A DNA stretch of 64,000 nucleotides. Source: Robiginitalea aestuariiviva. GTDB lineage: Bacteria; Bacteroidota; Bacteroidia; Flavobacteriales; Flavobacteriaceae. Below, in pieces: positions 16,358 through 24,358 of the stretch (position 1 is the stretch's first letter; every line of letters begins with the position of its first letter). The stretch lies in the NCBI RefSeq assembly GCF_029537735.1, contig NZ_JARPUQ010000001.1, positions 712,696 through 776,695 of the forward strand, written 5' to 3'. The translations under genes and the position numbers were made by a program. Below the pieces are notes generated by a model that had not been told where the DNA came from, did not search any database, and saw nothing but the letters and a program-made list of their open reading frames with translations.

Positions 16358-18136
16358 TTACCTCGGATACAACACCTGGGCCACCCCGATCAGGTTCTGG
16401 ATCATGTCGTTTACATTATCATCGTCATTCACCAGGGAAGACGCCATTTCCGGGGTAATTTTCCGGTTGCGGATCAGGGCATCGATCTTCAGGTTCCCCT
16501 GCTCGATATTGCGGCGGGCTTCTTCTGCCAGTCGCTCCAGGCGGGCGTCGTAGGTGGCATTGGTCTGGGAAGAATAATCGTAGATGCTGCGCAGCACCTT
16601 GACCACCTTCTTCCGGTATCCATCGTATTGGGCGGCCATTTCGGCCGGCTCGGCATTCAGGTACAGGGTCACATTGCGGTTGAGCTCCCCGGCATCCCGG
16701 ATGACCTCCACCATGCGCCGGTTGGCGCGTACCAGGTCCATTATGCGGTGCAGTTGCCCCTTATTCAGGCTTAAGGATTCCTCCGCCCGTACGGCAAAGG
16801 CAATGATCTGGCTGTAGATGTGCTTCACCTTCCGGATGTATAGTTCCCGTACGTCCGTACCCAGGTCTTCCCGGGCCCGGCGCACCACTTTCTGGGGCTT
16901 GCGGTCTGAAAAGACCTCGGTGCGGTGCAGGTGCAGGGCATGGGTCACAATTTCAAAGAGGGCGTGCTCATAGAGGTATCTGGATTCCTCCTCCAGGGCA
17001 GCTATGGCGGTCTGGGGATACTTCAGGGCGCGGTCGTTCAGGAATTTGGGCACGTCGATTTCCTTTTCCTCCGGGGCCCGCTCCGGCACGAGTTTGCGCA
17101 CCAGCCAGGCCAGGGGGTGCACCAGCCAAACCATGAGCAGGGTATTGCAGACATTGAAGCTGGTATGAAAAAGGGAGATCGCTACGGGAATGGCCCCGGC
17201 CTCCAGGTAAGGCGAACCGCTGCCCAGTTTTCCGCTTAACCAGGCCACTGCTTCCAGGAACGGATAGAACACCCCCAGCATCCATACTACCCCTAAGAGG
17301 TTAAATATCAGGTGCGCCCTTGCCGTCTGTCGCGCCTGGTAATTCCCCACCAGGGATGCCAGGTTGGCCGTGATGGTAGTTCCGATATTCTCGCCCAGCA
17401 CCATGGCGGCAGCCAGCTCGTAGGGAATCCACCCCTGGGCCGTCATCACCAGGGTCAGGGCCATGGTGGCACTGGACGACTGCAGCACAATGGTCAGTAG
17501 GGTGCCTACCCCCAGGAAGAGGAGCACAGAGCCAAACCCCAGCTCCGTATACCGCTGTAAAAAGGCCAGCAACTCGGGCTGTTGCCCCAGGTCCGGCATG
17601 GCCAGTTTCAGGAATTCGAGCCCCAGGAACAACAATCCGAACCCGATCACAAAACTGCCTACCTGTTGCCATTTCCTGCGCTTGGCCAGGGTCAGGCCAA
17701 AACCGATCCCAATAACCGGGATGGCCAGGGCGCTCATGCTCACTTCAAAGCCCAACAGGGTAATGAGCCAGGCCGTAATGGTGGTCCCGATATTGGCCCC
17801 CATGATTACGCTGATGGCTTCGGTAAGGGATAAAAGGGAGGCATTGGCAAAGCTCACCACCATCAGGGTAGTGGCCGAGGAGGACTGGATCACAGCAGTA
17901 ATGAGCAACCCTGTGCCGATGCCCTTCAGGCGGTTGGAGGTCATCCCGGCCAGGACCGAACGCATGGCGTTCCCGGCCAGGTGCTGCAGGGCATCGCTCA
18001 TCACCTTCATCCCGAACAGGAAGAGGCCCAGCGCGCCCAGGAGTTGCATGATATCCGAAAATCCGAATTCCAAAAGCGTGGGGGCAAACGCCCCGGGTAT
18101 TAGTTGTATCTTGCCTTGAAGATAACGAAAACCCAA
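16358..18136 (-). CDS. Na/Pi cotransporter (NptA/YjbB type) with PhoU-like domain
   Basis: A 592-aa sodium-phosphate cotransporter-like protein. The paired family motifs are ITAVIQSSSATTLMVVSF and TIVLQSSSATMALTLVM, each followed by a GANIGTTITAWL or GENIGTTITANL signature. The C-terminal 220 residues are helical and PhoU-like. These proteins import or export phosphate; direction is not predictable. The longest start leaves 12 bases to the divergent gene at 18149, so a shorter start (ATG at 18049, at IMQLLGALGLFLFGM, or a TTG near 18080) is likely. It converges on the PiT gene. Confidence 0.9.
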   Translation of the reverse strand: MGFRYLQGKIQLIPGAFAPTLLEFGFSDIMQLLGALGLFLFGMKVMSDALQHLAGNAMRSVLAGMTSNRLKGIGTGLLITAVIQSSSATTLMVVSFANASLLSLTEAISVIMGANIGTTITAWLITLLGFEVSMSALAIPVIGIGFGLTLAKRRKWQQVGSFVIGFGLLFLGLEFLKLAMPDLGQQPELLAFLQRYTELGFGSVLLFLGVGTLLTIVLQSSSATMALTLVMTAQGWIPYELAAAMVLGENIGTTITANLASLVGNYQARQTARAHLIFNLLGVVWMLGVFYPFLEAVAWLSGKLGSGSPYLEAGAIPVAISLFHTSFNVCNTLLMVWLVHPLAWLVRKLVPERAPEEKEIDVPKFLNDRALKYPQTAIAALEEESRYLYEHALFEIVTHALHLHRTEVFSDRKPQKVVRRAREDLGTDVRELYIRKVKHIYSQIIAFAVRAEESLSLNKGQLHRIMDLVRANRRMVEVIRDAGELNRNVTLYLNAEPAEMAAQYDGYRKKVVKVLRSIYDYSSQTNATYDARLERLAEEARRNIEQGNLKIDALIRNRKITPEMASSLVNDDDNVNDMIQNLIGVAQVLYPR

Positions 18137-18148
18137 CGTCCCGTAACT
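18121..18148. promoter_or_regulatory. TAAC/CAAC repeats in the divergent gap
   Basis: TAAC at 18123, CAAC at 18134 and TAAC at 18144 are 11 and 10 bp apart, just before the ATG at 18149. They resemble the stronger arrays upstream of the porin and receptor. If functional they argue that the Na/Pi transporter starts further downstream than its longest frame. Weak by itself. Confidence 0.3.
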
Positions 18149-18868
18149 ATGAAAACAGCCCTTCGCCCCTGCCTGGTCCCCTGCTTGTTGTTACTGCTGG
18201 CCCCCGCGCTTTATGGCCAGACCCCCTCGGCTTCCGAAGTGTTGGGGCGCAGCATGGCCTACCACGACCCCCATGGGGTCTGGGGCAGCTATAAAGGCGA
18301 ATTCGCCGTAGTGGCCCAGTATCCGGAGCGCAGCGAGCGCGTAAGCCGGATTTATATGGACCAGCCCGCCTCTGCCTTCGAAATCCACATGGAGCGGGAC
18401 GGGGTGGAAAAAACCCTGGCCCTGACAGCAGGGGAATGCCGGCTCACCTATCAGGGGAAATCCGAATTTTCGGAGGAGGTGGCGGAAAAAGAGCGGCTAA
18501 CCTGTGATCGTGCCCGGATGTGGCGGGATTACTACACCTACCTCTACGGCCTGCCAATGAAGCTCAAAGACCCGGGAACCCATCTGGACCCTGAGGTACA
18601 GCATAAAACCTTTAAGGGAAAGGCCTACCTGGCGCTTAAGGTCACCTACGATGCCGAAGTTGGCAAGGACACCTGGTACTTCTACCTGGACCCCGAAACC
18701 TATGCCATGGAGGTATATCAGTTTTTTCACGACGAGTCCAAAAACGACGGGGAATACATTCTTCTAGAGGGGGAAGTGACCCTTGGCGGGATGCGCCTGC
18801 CGGCTAAAAGGAGCTGGTACACCAATCAGGAAAACCGCTTCCTCGGGACGGACCTTCTGCGCCTTTAA
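18149..18868 (+). CDS. Secreted DUF6503-like protein
   Basis: A 239-aa exported protein: signal peptide LVPCLLLLLAPALYGQ (about residues 9-24), then a region with SMAYHDPHGVWGSYKGEF typical of a Bacteroidota family listed as DUF6503. The body alternates strands (LALKVTYDAEVGKDTWYFYLDPETYAMEVYQF) and recalls LolA-like half-barrels that bind lipid, but no function is established. The start MKTALRP was chosen over an upstream ATG because it begins the signal peptide. Divergent from the Na/Pi transporter; no clear operon partner. Confidence 0.8.
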   Translation: MKTALRPCLVPCLLLLLAPALYGQTPSASEVLGRSMAYHDPHGVWGSYKGEFAVVAQYPERSERVSRIYMDQPASAFEIHMERDGVEKTLALTAGECRLTYQGKSEFSEEVAEKERLTCDRARMWRDYYTYLYGLPMKLKDPGTHLDPEVQHKTFKGKAYLALKVTYDAEVGKDTWYFYLDPETYAMEVYQFFHDESKNDGEYILLEGEVTLGGMRLPAKRSWYTNQENRFLGTDLLRL

Positions 18869-18940
18869 ACGAAAAAAGAAAGCCGACAGGCCGGGCGCGG
18901 GCCGGATTTTTGTACTTTGTACATATAAAGGGGAACACTT

Positions 18941-19366
18941 GTGGATACGGGAACGCTAAGCGAACTACTCCGGGCAGCGCAGCACCTGGATTTTGGCACC
19001 TTCTGGTTTTACCCCAACCTGGTTGTGGGGGAGGTCCGGGGAGGCATGCGTGTGAACGCCAATCACGCCCTGCACCTGATGACCATTGCCGCAGAATATT
19101 ACCCCCCGGAAACCCCGGTTGTTTATCTGTCGGACCGCAAATATTCCTACTCTATTGATCCTACCCTGCACCTGGAAATCCAGGAATTCTTTCCGAACCT
19201 GATCGGGTACGGCGCAGTGGTCTACAACGACCTGAACGCCCGGGTAGCCCAACTGGAACAACGTTTCCTGCCCTGCCATACGGGGATTTTCAGGTCCATG
19301 GATGCTGCTACGGACTGGGCCAGGGACCTGCTACTGCGAAATGGGTCGGCAGGCAAAAAAAGTTAG
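18941..19366 (+). CDS. Unknown protein, possibly SpoIIAA/STAS-like
   Basis: A 141-aa soluble protein starting with GTG. No signal peptide is present. Alternating strands and helices (GTFWFYPNLVVGEVRGGMRV, TPVVYLSDRKYSYSIDP, LIGYGAVVYNDLNARVAQLEQRFL) suggest a compact alpha/beta domain similar in layout to SpoIIAA/STAS-like proteins of Bacteroidota, but the assignment is loose. It ends 4 bases into the end of the convergent nadD gene. Function unknown. Confidence 0.65.
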   Translation: MDTGTLSELLRAAQHLDFGTFWFYPNLVVGEVRGGMRVNANHALHLMTIAAEYYPPETPVVYLSDRKYSYSIDPTLHLEIQEFFPNLIGYGAVVYNDLNARVAQLEQRFLPCHTGIFRSMDAATDWARDLLLRNGSAGKKS

Positions 19367-19947
19367 CGGTAAAAATTCATCTCGTCCAGATACGTCCACA
19401 CCCGTTCGGGCAGCAATGGCCGTATATTCTTGCCTGCTTTGTGTTCCCTTCGGATAAAGGTAGAGGAGATTTCCATGATGGGGGCATCTACCCTATGGAT
19501 GCGGGGGTGCTCCTGAAACGCATCCGGTACCTCGGCTTCCGATATGCGGGGGTATACATACAGATGATGGTGCTCCAGAATGCTCTCGTAGCCCTTCCAT
19601 TTGTGAAAATGCTTCAGGTTGTCTTCGCCCATAATCAGGGCAAACTCCCGGGAATCTCCATATTCCTCATACAAATGGGTTAGGGTGGCGATGGTATAAT
19701 TGGGTTGGGGCAGGCCAAACTCAATGTCGCTGGCCCGGAGTTTGGGATAGGGAGACACGGCCTCGTATACCATCTGATACCGGTGGTGGTTATCCAGCAG
19801 GCTTTCCTTGGCCTTAAAGGGGCTTTTTGGGGTCACCACCATCCAAACCTCTTCCAGGTCCGAGAATTCCACCATATGGTTGGCAATGACCAGGTGCCCG
19901 ATATGAATCGGGTTGAACGTCCCAAAAAACAGGCCGGTGCGTTTCAT
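19363..19947 (-). CDS. nadD: Nicotinate-nucleotide adenylyltransferase
   Basis: A 194-aa nucleotidyltransferase that converts nicotinate mononucleotide and ATP to deamido-NAD, a late step of NAD synthesis. The ATP-binding GTFNPIHIGHLVIANH motif is at residues 9-24 and the second signature ISSTFIRR near 160-170. Third gene of the yicC-gmk-nadD operon, 9 bases after gmk. Confidence 0.95.
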   Translation of the reverse strand: MKRTGLFFGTFNPIHIGHLVIANHMVEFSDLEEVWMVVTPKSPFKAKESLLDNHHRYQMVYEAVSPYPKLRASDIEFGLPQPNYTIATLTHLYEEYGDSREFALIMGEDNLKHFHKWKGYESILEHHHLYVYPRISEAEVPDAFQEHPRIHRVDAPIMEISSTFIRREHKAGKNIRPLLPERVWTYLDEMNFYR

Positions 19948-19956
19948 GCCAAAGGG

Positions 19957-20568
19957 TTAGGACTGTTCTGCTTCGGGCGCCGAAGGGGATACGTCTGCGT
20001 CCGACACATAAGCGGCCACCAGGTCGTAGGCTTCCTGCAGGGCCGTATCCAGGTCGTAGTTTTTGATGATCCGGTCAAACTGAGGGGCGGTGGCCAACTC
20101 TACCGAAGCCTTGGCAATGCGCATGTTGATTTTATCCTCGCTTTCCGTGCTGCGCTTTTTCAGCCTGATCTTAAGCTCGTCCACACTGGGGGGCTTCACG
20201 AACACGGCAAGGGTTTGCTCCGGAAATTTACGCTTGATGCGCAACCCGCCCGCCACGTCAATGTCGAAGATCACGTTCTTGCCCTCGGCCCAAAGACGCT
20301 CTACCTCGGTTTTCAGCGTGCCGTAAAAATTGTCCCGGTACACCTCTTCCCACTCCAGGAAATCCTCGTTTTTGATGTGTTGTTTAAACTCGGAGATAGT
20401 CATGAAGTAATAGTGTTCCCCGTGCTTCTCCCGGGGGCGGCGCGGGCGCGAAGTGGCCGAAACCGAAAAGGCCAGGTTTAGTTCGGGTTTCCCCAGCAGG
20501 TGCCGGACAATGGTAGTTTTCCCGCTGCCCGAAGGTGCCGAAAATACGATGAGTTTCCCTCCTGCCAT
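19957..20568 (-). CDS. gmk: Guanylate kinase
   Basis: A 203-aa enzyme that phosphorylates GMP to GDP. The P-loop APSGSGKTTI is at about residues 10-19, and the GMP-binding region shows SATSRPRRPREKHGEHYYF (about 37-55). The C-terminal acidic tail (SPSAPEAEQS) is an extension. It lies 2 bases after yicC and 9 before nadD, an arrangement common in Bacteroidota. Confidence 0.97.
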   Translation of the reverse strand: MAGGKLIVFSAPSGSGKTTIVRHLLGKPELNLAFSVSATSRPRRPREKHGEHYYFMTISEFKQHIKNEDFLEWEEVYRDNFYGTLKTEVERLWAEGKNVIFDIDVAGGLRIKRKFPEQTLAVFVKPPSVDELKIRLKKRSTESEDKINMRIAKASVELATAPQFDRIIKNYDLDTALQEAYDLVAAYVSDADVSPSAPEAEQS

Positions 20569-20570
20569 GC

Positions 20571-21428
20571 TCAGAGTACGTTTAGGATTTGTTCCTTGAT
20601 TTTTTCCAGGTCGTCCTTCATCTGCACCACTACCCGCTGCATATCCGCATCGTTGGCCTTGGAGCCCATGGTATTGATCTCACGCCCCATTTCCTGGCTG
20701 ATAAACCCGAGTTTCTTACCATTGGATTCCGGCGCCTCCAGGGACTGCCGGAAGTGATCCAGGTGCTTGGTCAGGCGGACCTTTTCTTCGGTAATATCGT
20801 ATTTCTCGAGGTAGTAGATGAGCTCCTGTTCAAAGCGGTTGGCATCTACCTGCTCCCGCAGGTCGGCTACGGCTTTCTCCAGGCGCTGGCGCACAGCGGC
20901 CAGGCGCTGCTGGTCCAGACGCTCTACCTCCTCCAGGGCCCGGGTGATCGCCCCCAGCCGTAGGTTAAATTCCTCCAGCAGGGACCTTCCCTCTTCTTCC
21001 CGGAAAGCCTGCAGGTGCTGCAGGGCCTCTTCCAGGGCCGCATCCACCGCCCGGAATTCCTCCGGGTCCAGCTCTTCCCGTTCGGTTTTGAGGGCCTCCG
21101 GCAGGCGCAGGGCCATTTCAAGAAGCTTTACTTCCTCTCCCGGCGCAATCCCGCGTAACTGTTCCATATACTTCCGGACCACTGCCTCATTGACTTCCGC
21201 AGTACTCTGGTCTCCGGTGAGCTCCACATACAGGCTGAAATCTACCTTCCCGCGCTGCAATACCCGGGAGATATGGTTGCGGAATTCCAGCTCCCGTTCC
21301 CGATAGGTTTGCGGGACCCGCGCATTGATGTCCAGGTTCTTGCTGTTAAGGGATTTTACCTCTACCGTAATTTTCTTTCCGGGCAGCTGTACCACATGCT
21401 TCCCGTATCCGGTCATGGATTGGATCAT
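20571..21428 (-). CDS. YicC/YloC family endoribonuclease
   Basis: A 285-aa member of the YicC-like family, shown in other bacteria to be an endoribonuclease. The conserved start MIQSMTGYGKHVVQLPGKKITVEVKSLNSKNLDINARVP-type segment and the C-terminal FISQEMGREINTMGSKANDADMQ region are intact. First gene of the operon with gmk and nadD. A perfect -7 element lies 20 bases upstream. Length is normal for the family (about 290 aa). Confidence 0.93.
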   Translation of the reverse strand: MIQSMTGYGKHVVQLPGKKITVEVKSLNSKNLDINARVPQTYRERELEFRNHISRVLQRGKVDFSLYVELTGDQSTAEVNEAVVRKYMEQLRGIAPGEEVKLLEMALRLPEALKTEREELDPEEFRAVDAALEEALQHLQAFREEEGRSLLEEFNLRLGAITRALEEVERLDQQRLAAVRQRLEKAVADLREQVDANRFEQELIYYLEKYDITEEKVRLTKHLDHFRQSLEAPESNGKKLGFISQEMGREINTMGSKANDADMQRVVVQMKDDLEKIKEQILNVL

Positions 21429-21448
21429 ACCTGTTGGGATGGTTTGGT

Positions 21449-21456
21449 CAAAGGTA
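21449..21456 (-). promoter_or_regulatory. -7 element of the yicC-gmk-nadD operon
   Basis: TACCTTTG on the minus strand (CAAAGGTA on plus) is an exact match to TAnnTTTG and lies 20 bases before the yicC start. No clear -33 TTG was found at the usual distance. Confidence 0.6.
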
Positions 21457-21469
21457 CTAAAATTTAAGA

Positions 21470-21500
21470 CGGGCCTCCCCTGAAAAGGGAAGGCCCGCCG
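21470..21500 (-). terminator. Hairpin after the DUF1080 pair
   Basis: CGGGCCTCCCC and a near-complementary GGGAAGGCCCG form a stem around a short AAAA-containing loop in the 99-base gap between the DUF1080 gene and yicC. On the minus strand it is followed by only a weak T-rich stretch (TCTTAAATTTT), so termination may be partial. Confidence 0.5.
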
Positions 21501-21527
21501 GTGGTTTTGAGGAGATCTAATCCCGGA

Positions 21528-22346
21528 TTACAATTCCCGGATCCAGATGTTCCGATAGCTTACCCGGCTATTGTCTCCGTGGTCCTGCAGGCGCAACGGC
21601 CCCTTGCCATGCGGGGGGTTTTTGGGCCATCCGATATATGGGGTGGTGCCCTTAATCTCCACATGGTCCTGTACCAGTACCCCGTTGTGGATCACGGTCA
21701 TGGTCCCGGATTTGATCTTCTCCCCGGCCTCGTTAAACTCCGGCATGTGGTAGATGATGTCGTACGTATTCCAATCCCCCGTAGGCACTGAAGCCTTGGC
21801 CAGAGGAATGTGCTGCTTGTACAGGGAAGCCACCTGCCCGTTTACATAGGTGGGGTTGTCGTTGTTGTCCAGCACCTGTACCTCATAAAGGTCGTTCAGG
21901 AAAATCCCGCTGTTGGCCCGGCTCTGGTTTTCGCCCTGCACCTCGGCAGGGGAACGCCATTCGATGTGCAGCTGCACGTCCCCGAAATTCTGCCTGGTCT
22001 GGATGTCACCGGTCTTGTCGTTTACGGTCATACTGCCGTCTTCGTTCAGGTGCCAGGTCACTGCGCTGCTGTCGCGGGTCATGATCCACTGGTCAAACCC
22101 ACTCCCGTCAAACAGCACAATGGCATCCGAAGGGGCGCCATTCTGGCCAAAGGGATCCACCGTGGGCGGCACAGGCTCGTAAAGCTCGGTCTGGGCCGGT
22201 TCAGTGGGCTCTTCCCCCTGGTATTCCTCATGGATGATCGCCTGGGGGGTGTCGGGAGGTGTCGGGGCATCCGGCATTTCCGCTGTCTGGGGCTTACAGG
22301 AAGCCAGGACCAGCAGCCCGCACAAAGTCAAAAGTCTCAAAATCAT
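21528..22346 (-). CDS. DUF1080 (3-keto-disaccharide hydrolase) lipoprotein
   Basis: A 272-aa lipoprotein. The lipobox LVLASC puts the lipidated cysteine at residue 17, followed by a proline-rich linker and one DUF1080 domain (about 75-270) with IVLFDGSGFDQWI, GDVQLHIEWRSP, NSGIFLNDLYEVQVLDN and the closing LRLQDHGDNSRVSYRNIWIREL. The family (Pfam 3-keto-disaccharide hydrolase) adopts a concanavalin-like fold and includes enzymes that cleave 3-keto-glycosides. It lies one base after a second DUF1080 gene in an operon with a TIM-barrel isomerase, supporting a role in 3-keto-sugar breakdown in the periplasm. The exact substrate is unknown. Confidence 0.9.
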   Translation of the reverse strand: MILRLLTLCGLLVLASCKPQTAEMPDAPTPPDTPQAIIHEEYQGEEPTEPAQTELYEPVPPTVDPFGQNGAPSDAIVLFDGSGFDQWIMTRDSSAVTWHLNEDGSMTVNDKTGDIQTRQNFGDVQLHIEWRSPAEVQGENQSRANSGIFLNDLYEVQVLDNNDNPTYVNGQVASLYKQHIPLAKASVPTGDWNTYDIIYHMPEFNEAGEKIKSGTMTVIHNGVLVQDHVEIKGTTPYIGWPKNPPHGKGPLRLQDHGDNSRVSYRNIWIREL

Positions 22347-22347
22347 A

Positions 22348-23109
22348 TTAAAGGGGTTTTATCTTAATATTCCTGAAGGCCACAGGGTCTCCGTGGTCCT
22401 GTACCCCAAGCTTGCCGCTGGGGTATTTGCCAAAGCCTTCCCAGCCGGCAAATTTGGAGCCGGCCACCATGGTGTCCCAGGCTTGATTGCCCAGGGGGAA
22501 TTCCACGATCCGCGTCCCGTTCAGGTCTACCGAACCCTGCTGGTTGGCGTAATCCACCGTAATCACCATCAGGTTCCATTCCCCAACCGGACGGGTCACA
22601 TCCGCAGCCGGGGCCACCATGTCGTACAGGGCACCCGCCTGGTGGGTGGTACCGGCTTTGGCATCCGGGTGGCGCTGGTTATCCAGCACCTGGATTTCAG
22701 GGCCGGTCAGGTAAGGCTGGCCAAACTGCTCGCCTTCCTCTACCCCCCAAAAGACACCGCTGTTGCCGCCTTCGCCTATGCGCCATTCCAGGGAGAGGAC
22801 AAAGTTGGTATAGGTACCTTCGGTAACCAGGTTGTAGTTGGCCCCCTGCGGGCGTTCTTCCGGCGGGGTAAACACCATGGCACCGTCTTCAATACTCCAG
22901 GTTTCGGGCACGCCCTCCTGGTTATAGCCTTTCCAACCCTCAAAAGAGGTACCGTCAAACAGGCTGATCCATTCCCCCGCTTCAGAAGCCTGGGCTTCCG
23001 CCATGGCGGGGGTTTCTTCGGCCGCCCCTTCTTTGGGTGCCTGCCTGCAGGCCGATTGCAGGCTAAGCACGGCTGCGATACACAGCCCGATCCCTTGGCG
23101 CGCTCTCAT
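22348..23109 (-). CDS. DUF1080 (3-keto-disaccharide hydrolase) lipoprotein, second copy
   Basis: A 253-aa lipoprotein (lipobox LQSAC, cysteine 21) with a DUF1080 domain: WISLFDGTSFEGWKGYN, NFVLSLEWRIGEGGNSGVFWGV, GPEIQVLDNQRHPDAKAG and LGVQDHGDPVAFRNIKIKPL. It differs clearly from the neighbour at 21528, so this is an old duplication or two separate specificities rather than a recent copy. Its start overlaps the stop of the upstream isomerase gene by 4 bases, and the downstream copy starts one base after its stop, so the three are one translational unit. Confidence 0.9.
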   Translation of the reverse strand: MRARQGIGLCIAAVLSLQSACRQAPKEGAAEETPAMAEAQASEAGEWISLFDGTSFEGWKGYNQEGVPETWSIEDGAMVFTPPEERPQGANYNLVTEGTYTNFVLSLEWRIGEGGNSGVFWGVEEGEQFGQPYLTGPEIQVLDNQRHPDAKAGTTHQAGALYDMVAPAADVTRPVGEWNLMVITVDYANQQGSVDLNGTRIVEFPLGNQAWDTMVAGSKFAGWEGFGKYPSGKLGVQDHGDPVAFRNIKIKPL

Positions 23110-24164
23110 GAGTCCTGCCCCAGGATTTTGCGCAGCATCTTCTCGTCGATGGCCCCTCCGGCAAAATCGTCGAAGGTTTTCTCGGTGGCCTCGATAATGT
23201 GGTCCTGGATAAAGGCGGCCCCTTCCCGGGCGCCCTGCTCCGGGCTCTTAATGCAGCATTCCCATTCCAGCACCGCCCAGACGTCGCATCCGTACTGGGT
23301 CAGTTTGGAGAAAATGGTGCCGAAGTCAATCTGCCCGTCCCCCGGGGAACGGTAGCGGCCGGCGCGGTCGCCCCAGTCGTTATAGCCGCCAAAGGCACCT
23401 TTTTTACCGGTGGGGTTAAACTCGGAGTCCTTCACGTGGAAGGCCTTGATAAATTCATGGTAATGATCGATGTACTCAATATAATCCAGCTGCTGCAGCA
23501 CAAAGTGGCTGGGATCGTACAGGATGTTTACCCGCGGGTGGTTGCCGGTGGCAGCCAGGAATCGCTCAAAGGTGTCTCCATCGTGCAGGTCTTCCCCTGG
23601 ATGGATTTCGTAGCAAACGTCCACGCCCTCTTTGTCAAAATGGTCCAGGATGGGTTTCCAGCGCTTGGCCAGTTCCGAAAAACCCAATTCCACAAGCCCG
23701 GGCGGGCGTTGCGGCCAGGGGTGGAAGGTATGCCAGAGCAGGGCCCCGGAAAAGGTAGCGTGGGCGTTCAGCCCCAGGCGCCGGCTGGCCGTGGCCGCCT
23801 TTTTCATTACATCCACAGCCCATTCGGTACGGGCCTTGGGGTTGTTTTTATAGGCATCGGGGGCAAAATTGTCGAACATCAGGTCATAGGCCGGATGCAC
23901 AGCCACCAGTTGGCCCTGCAGGTGGGTGGAAAGCTCGGTGATTTCCAGCCCGTAGGATTGGATTTTACCTTTGAGTTCATCGCAGTAATCCTGGCTTTCG
24001 GCCGCCTTGTCCAGGTCGATCAGGAAGGATTCCCAGGTGGGAATCTGTATCCCTTTATACCCCAGGTCCGCAGCCCACTGGCACATGCCGTCCAGGCTGT
24101 TGAATGGCGCTTTGTTGTCTACAAACTGGGCCAGGAAAATAGCAGGCCCTTTAATTGTCTTCAT
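23106..24164 (-). CDS. Sugar phosphate isomerase/epimerase-like TIM barrel
   Basis: A 352-aa xylose-isomerase-like TIM-barrel protein without a signal peptide. Likely metal ligands lie in VCYEIHPGEDLHDG, ILYDPSHFVLQ and AFHVKDSEF, with a final WAVLEWECC strand, as in the IolE/hydroxypyruvate isomerase group. First gene of an operon with the two DUF1080 lipoproteins; comparable trios in Bacteroidota act on 3-keto sugars. It may isomerise or epimerise the keto product in the cytoplasm. Reaction not proven by sequence. Confidence 0.88.
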   Translation of the reverse strand: MKTIKGPAIFLAQFVDNKAPFNSLDGMCQWAADLGYKGIQIPTWESFLIDLDKAAESQDYCDELKGKIQSYGLEITELSTHLQGQLVAVHPAYDLMFDNFAPDAYKNNPKARTEWAVDVMKKAATASRRLGLNAHATFSGALLWHTFHPWPQRPPGLVELGFSELAKRWKPILDHFDKEGVDVCYEIHPGEDLHDGDTFERFLAATGNHPRVNILYDPSHFVLQQLDYIEYIDHYHEFIKAFHVKDSEFNPTGKKGAFGGYNDWGDRAGRYRSPGDGQIDFGTIFSKLTQYGCDVWAVLEWECCIKSPEQGAREGAAFIQDHIIEATEKTFDDFAGGAIDEKMLRKILGQDS

Positions 24165-24358
24165 TGGGTTAGATTTTAGCGTTTTGGTTCATTGTCGGGC
24201 TGTCTGGCAGGCGGGAATCGAAAGCGGCAGTCGGGCGGGAATTCCCTAAGACCGATTGCCGAAAATGCCCTATATTTAGATTCGATGATCACAATGGGCG
24301 CCTACTCCTGTGCAGCGCTTATAAATATAGGAATTACCCAAGAATTAACCTTTTCGAA

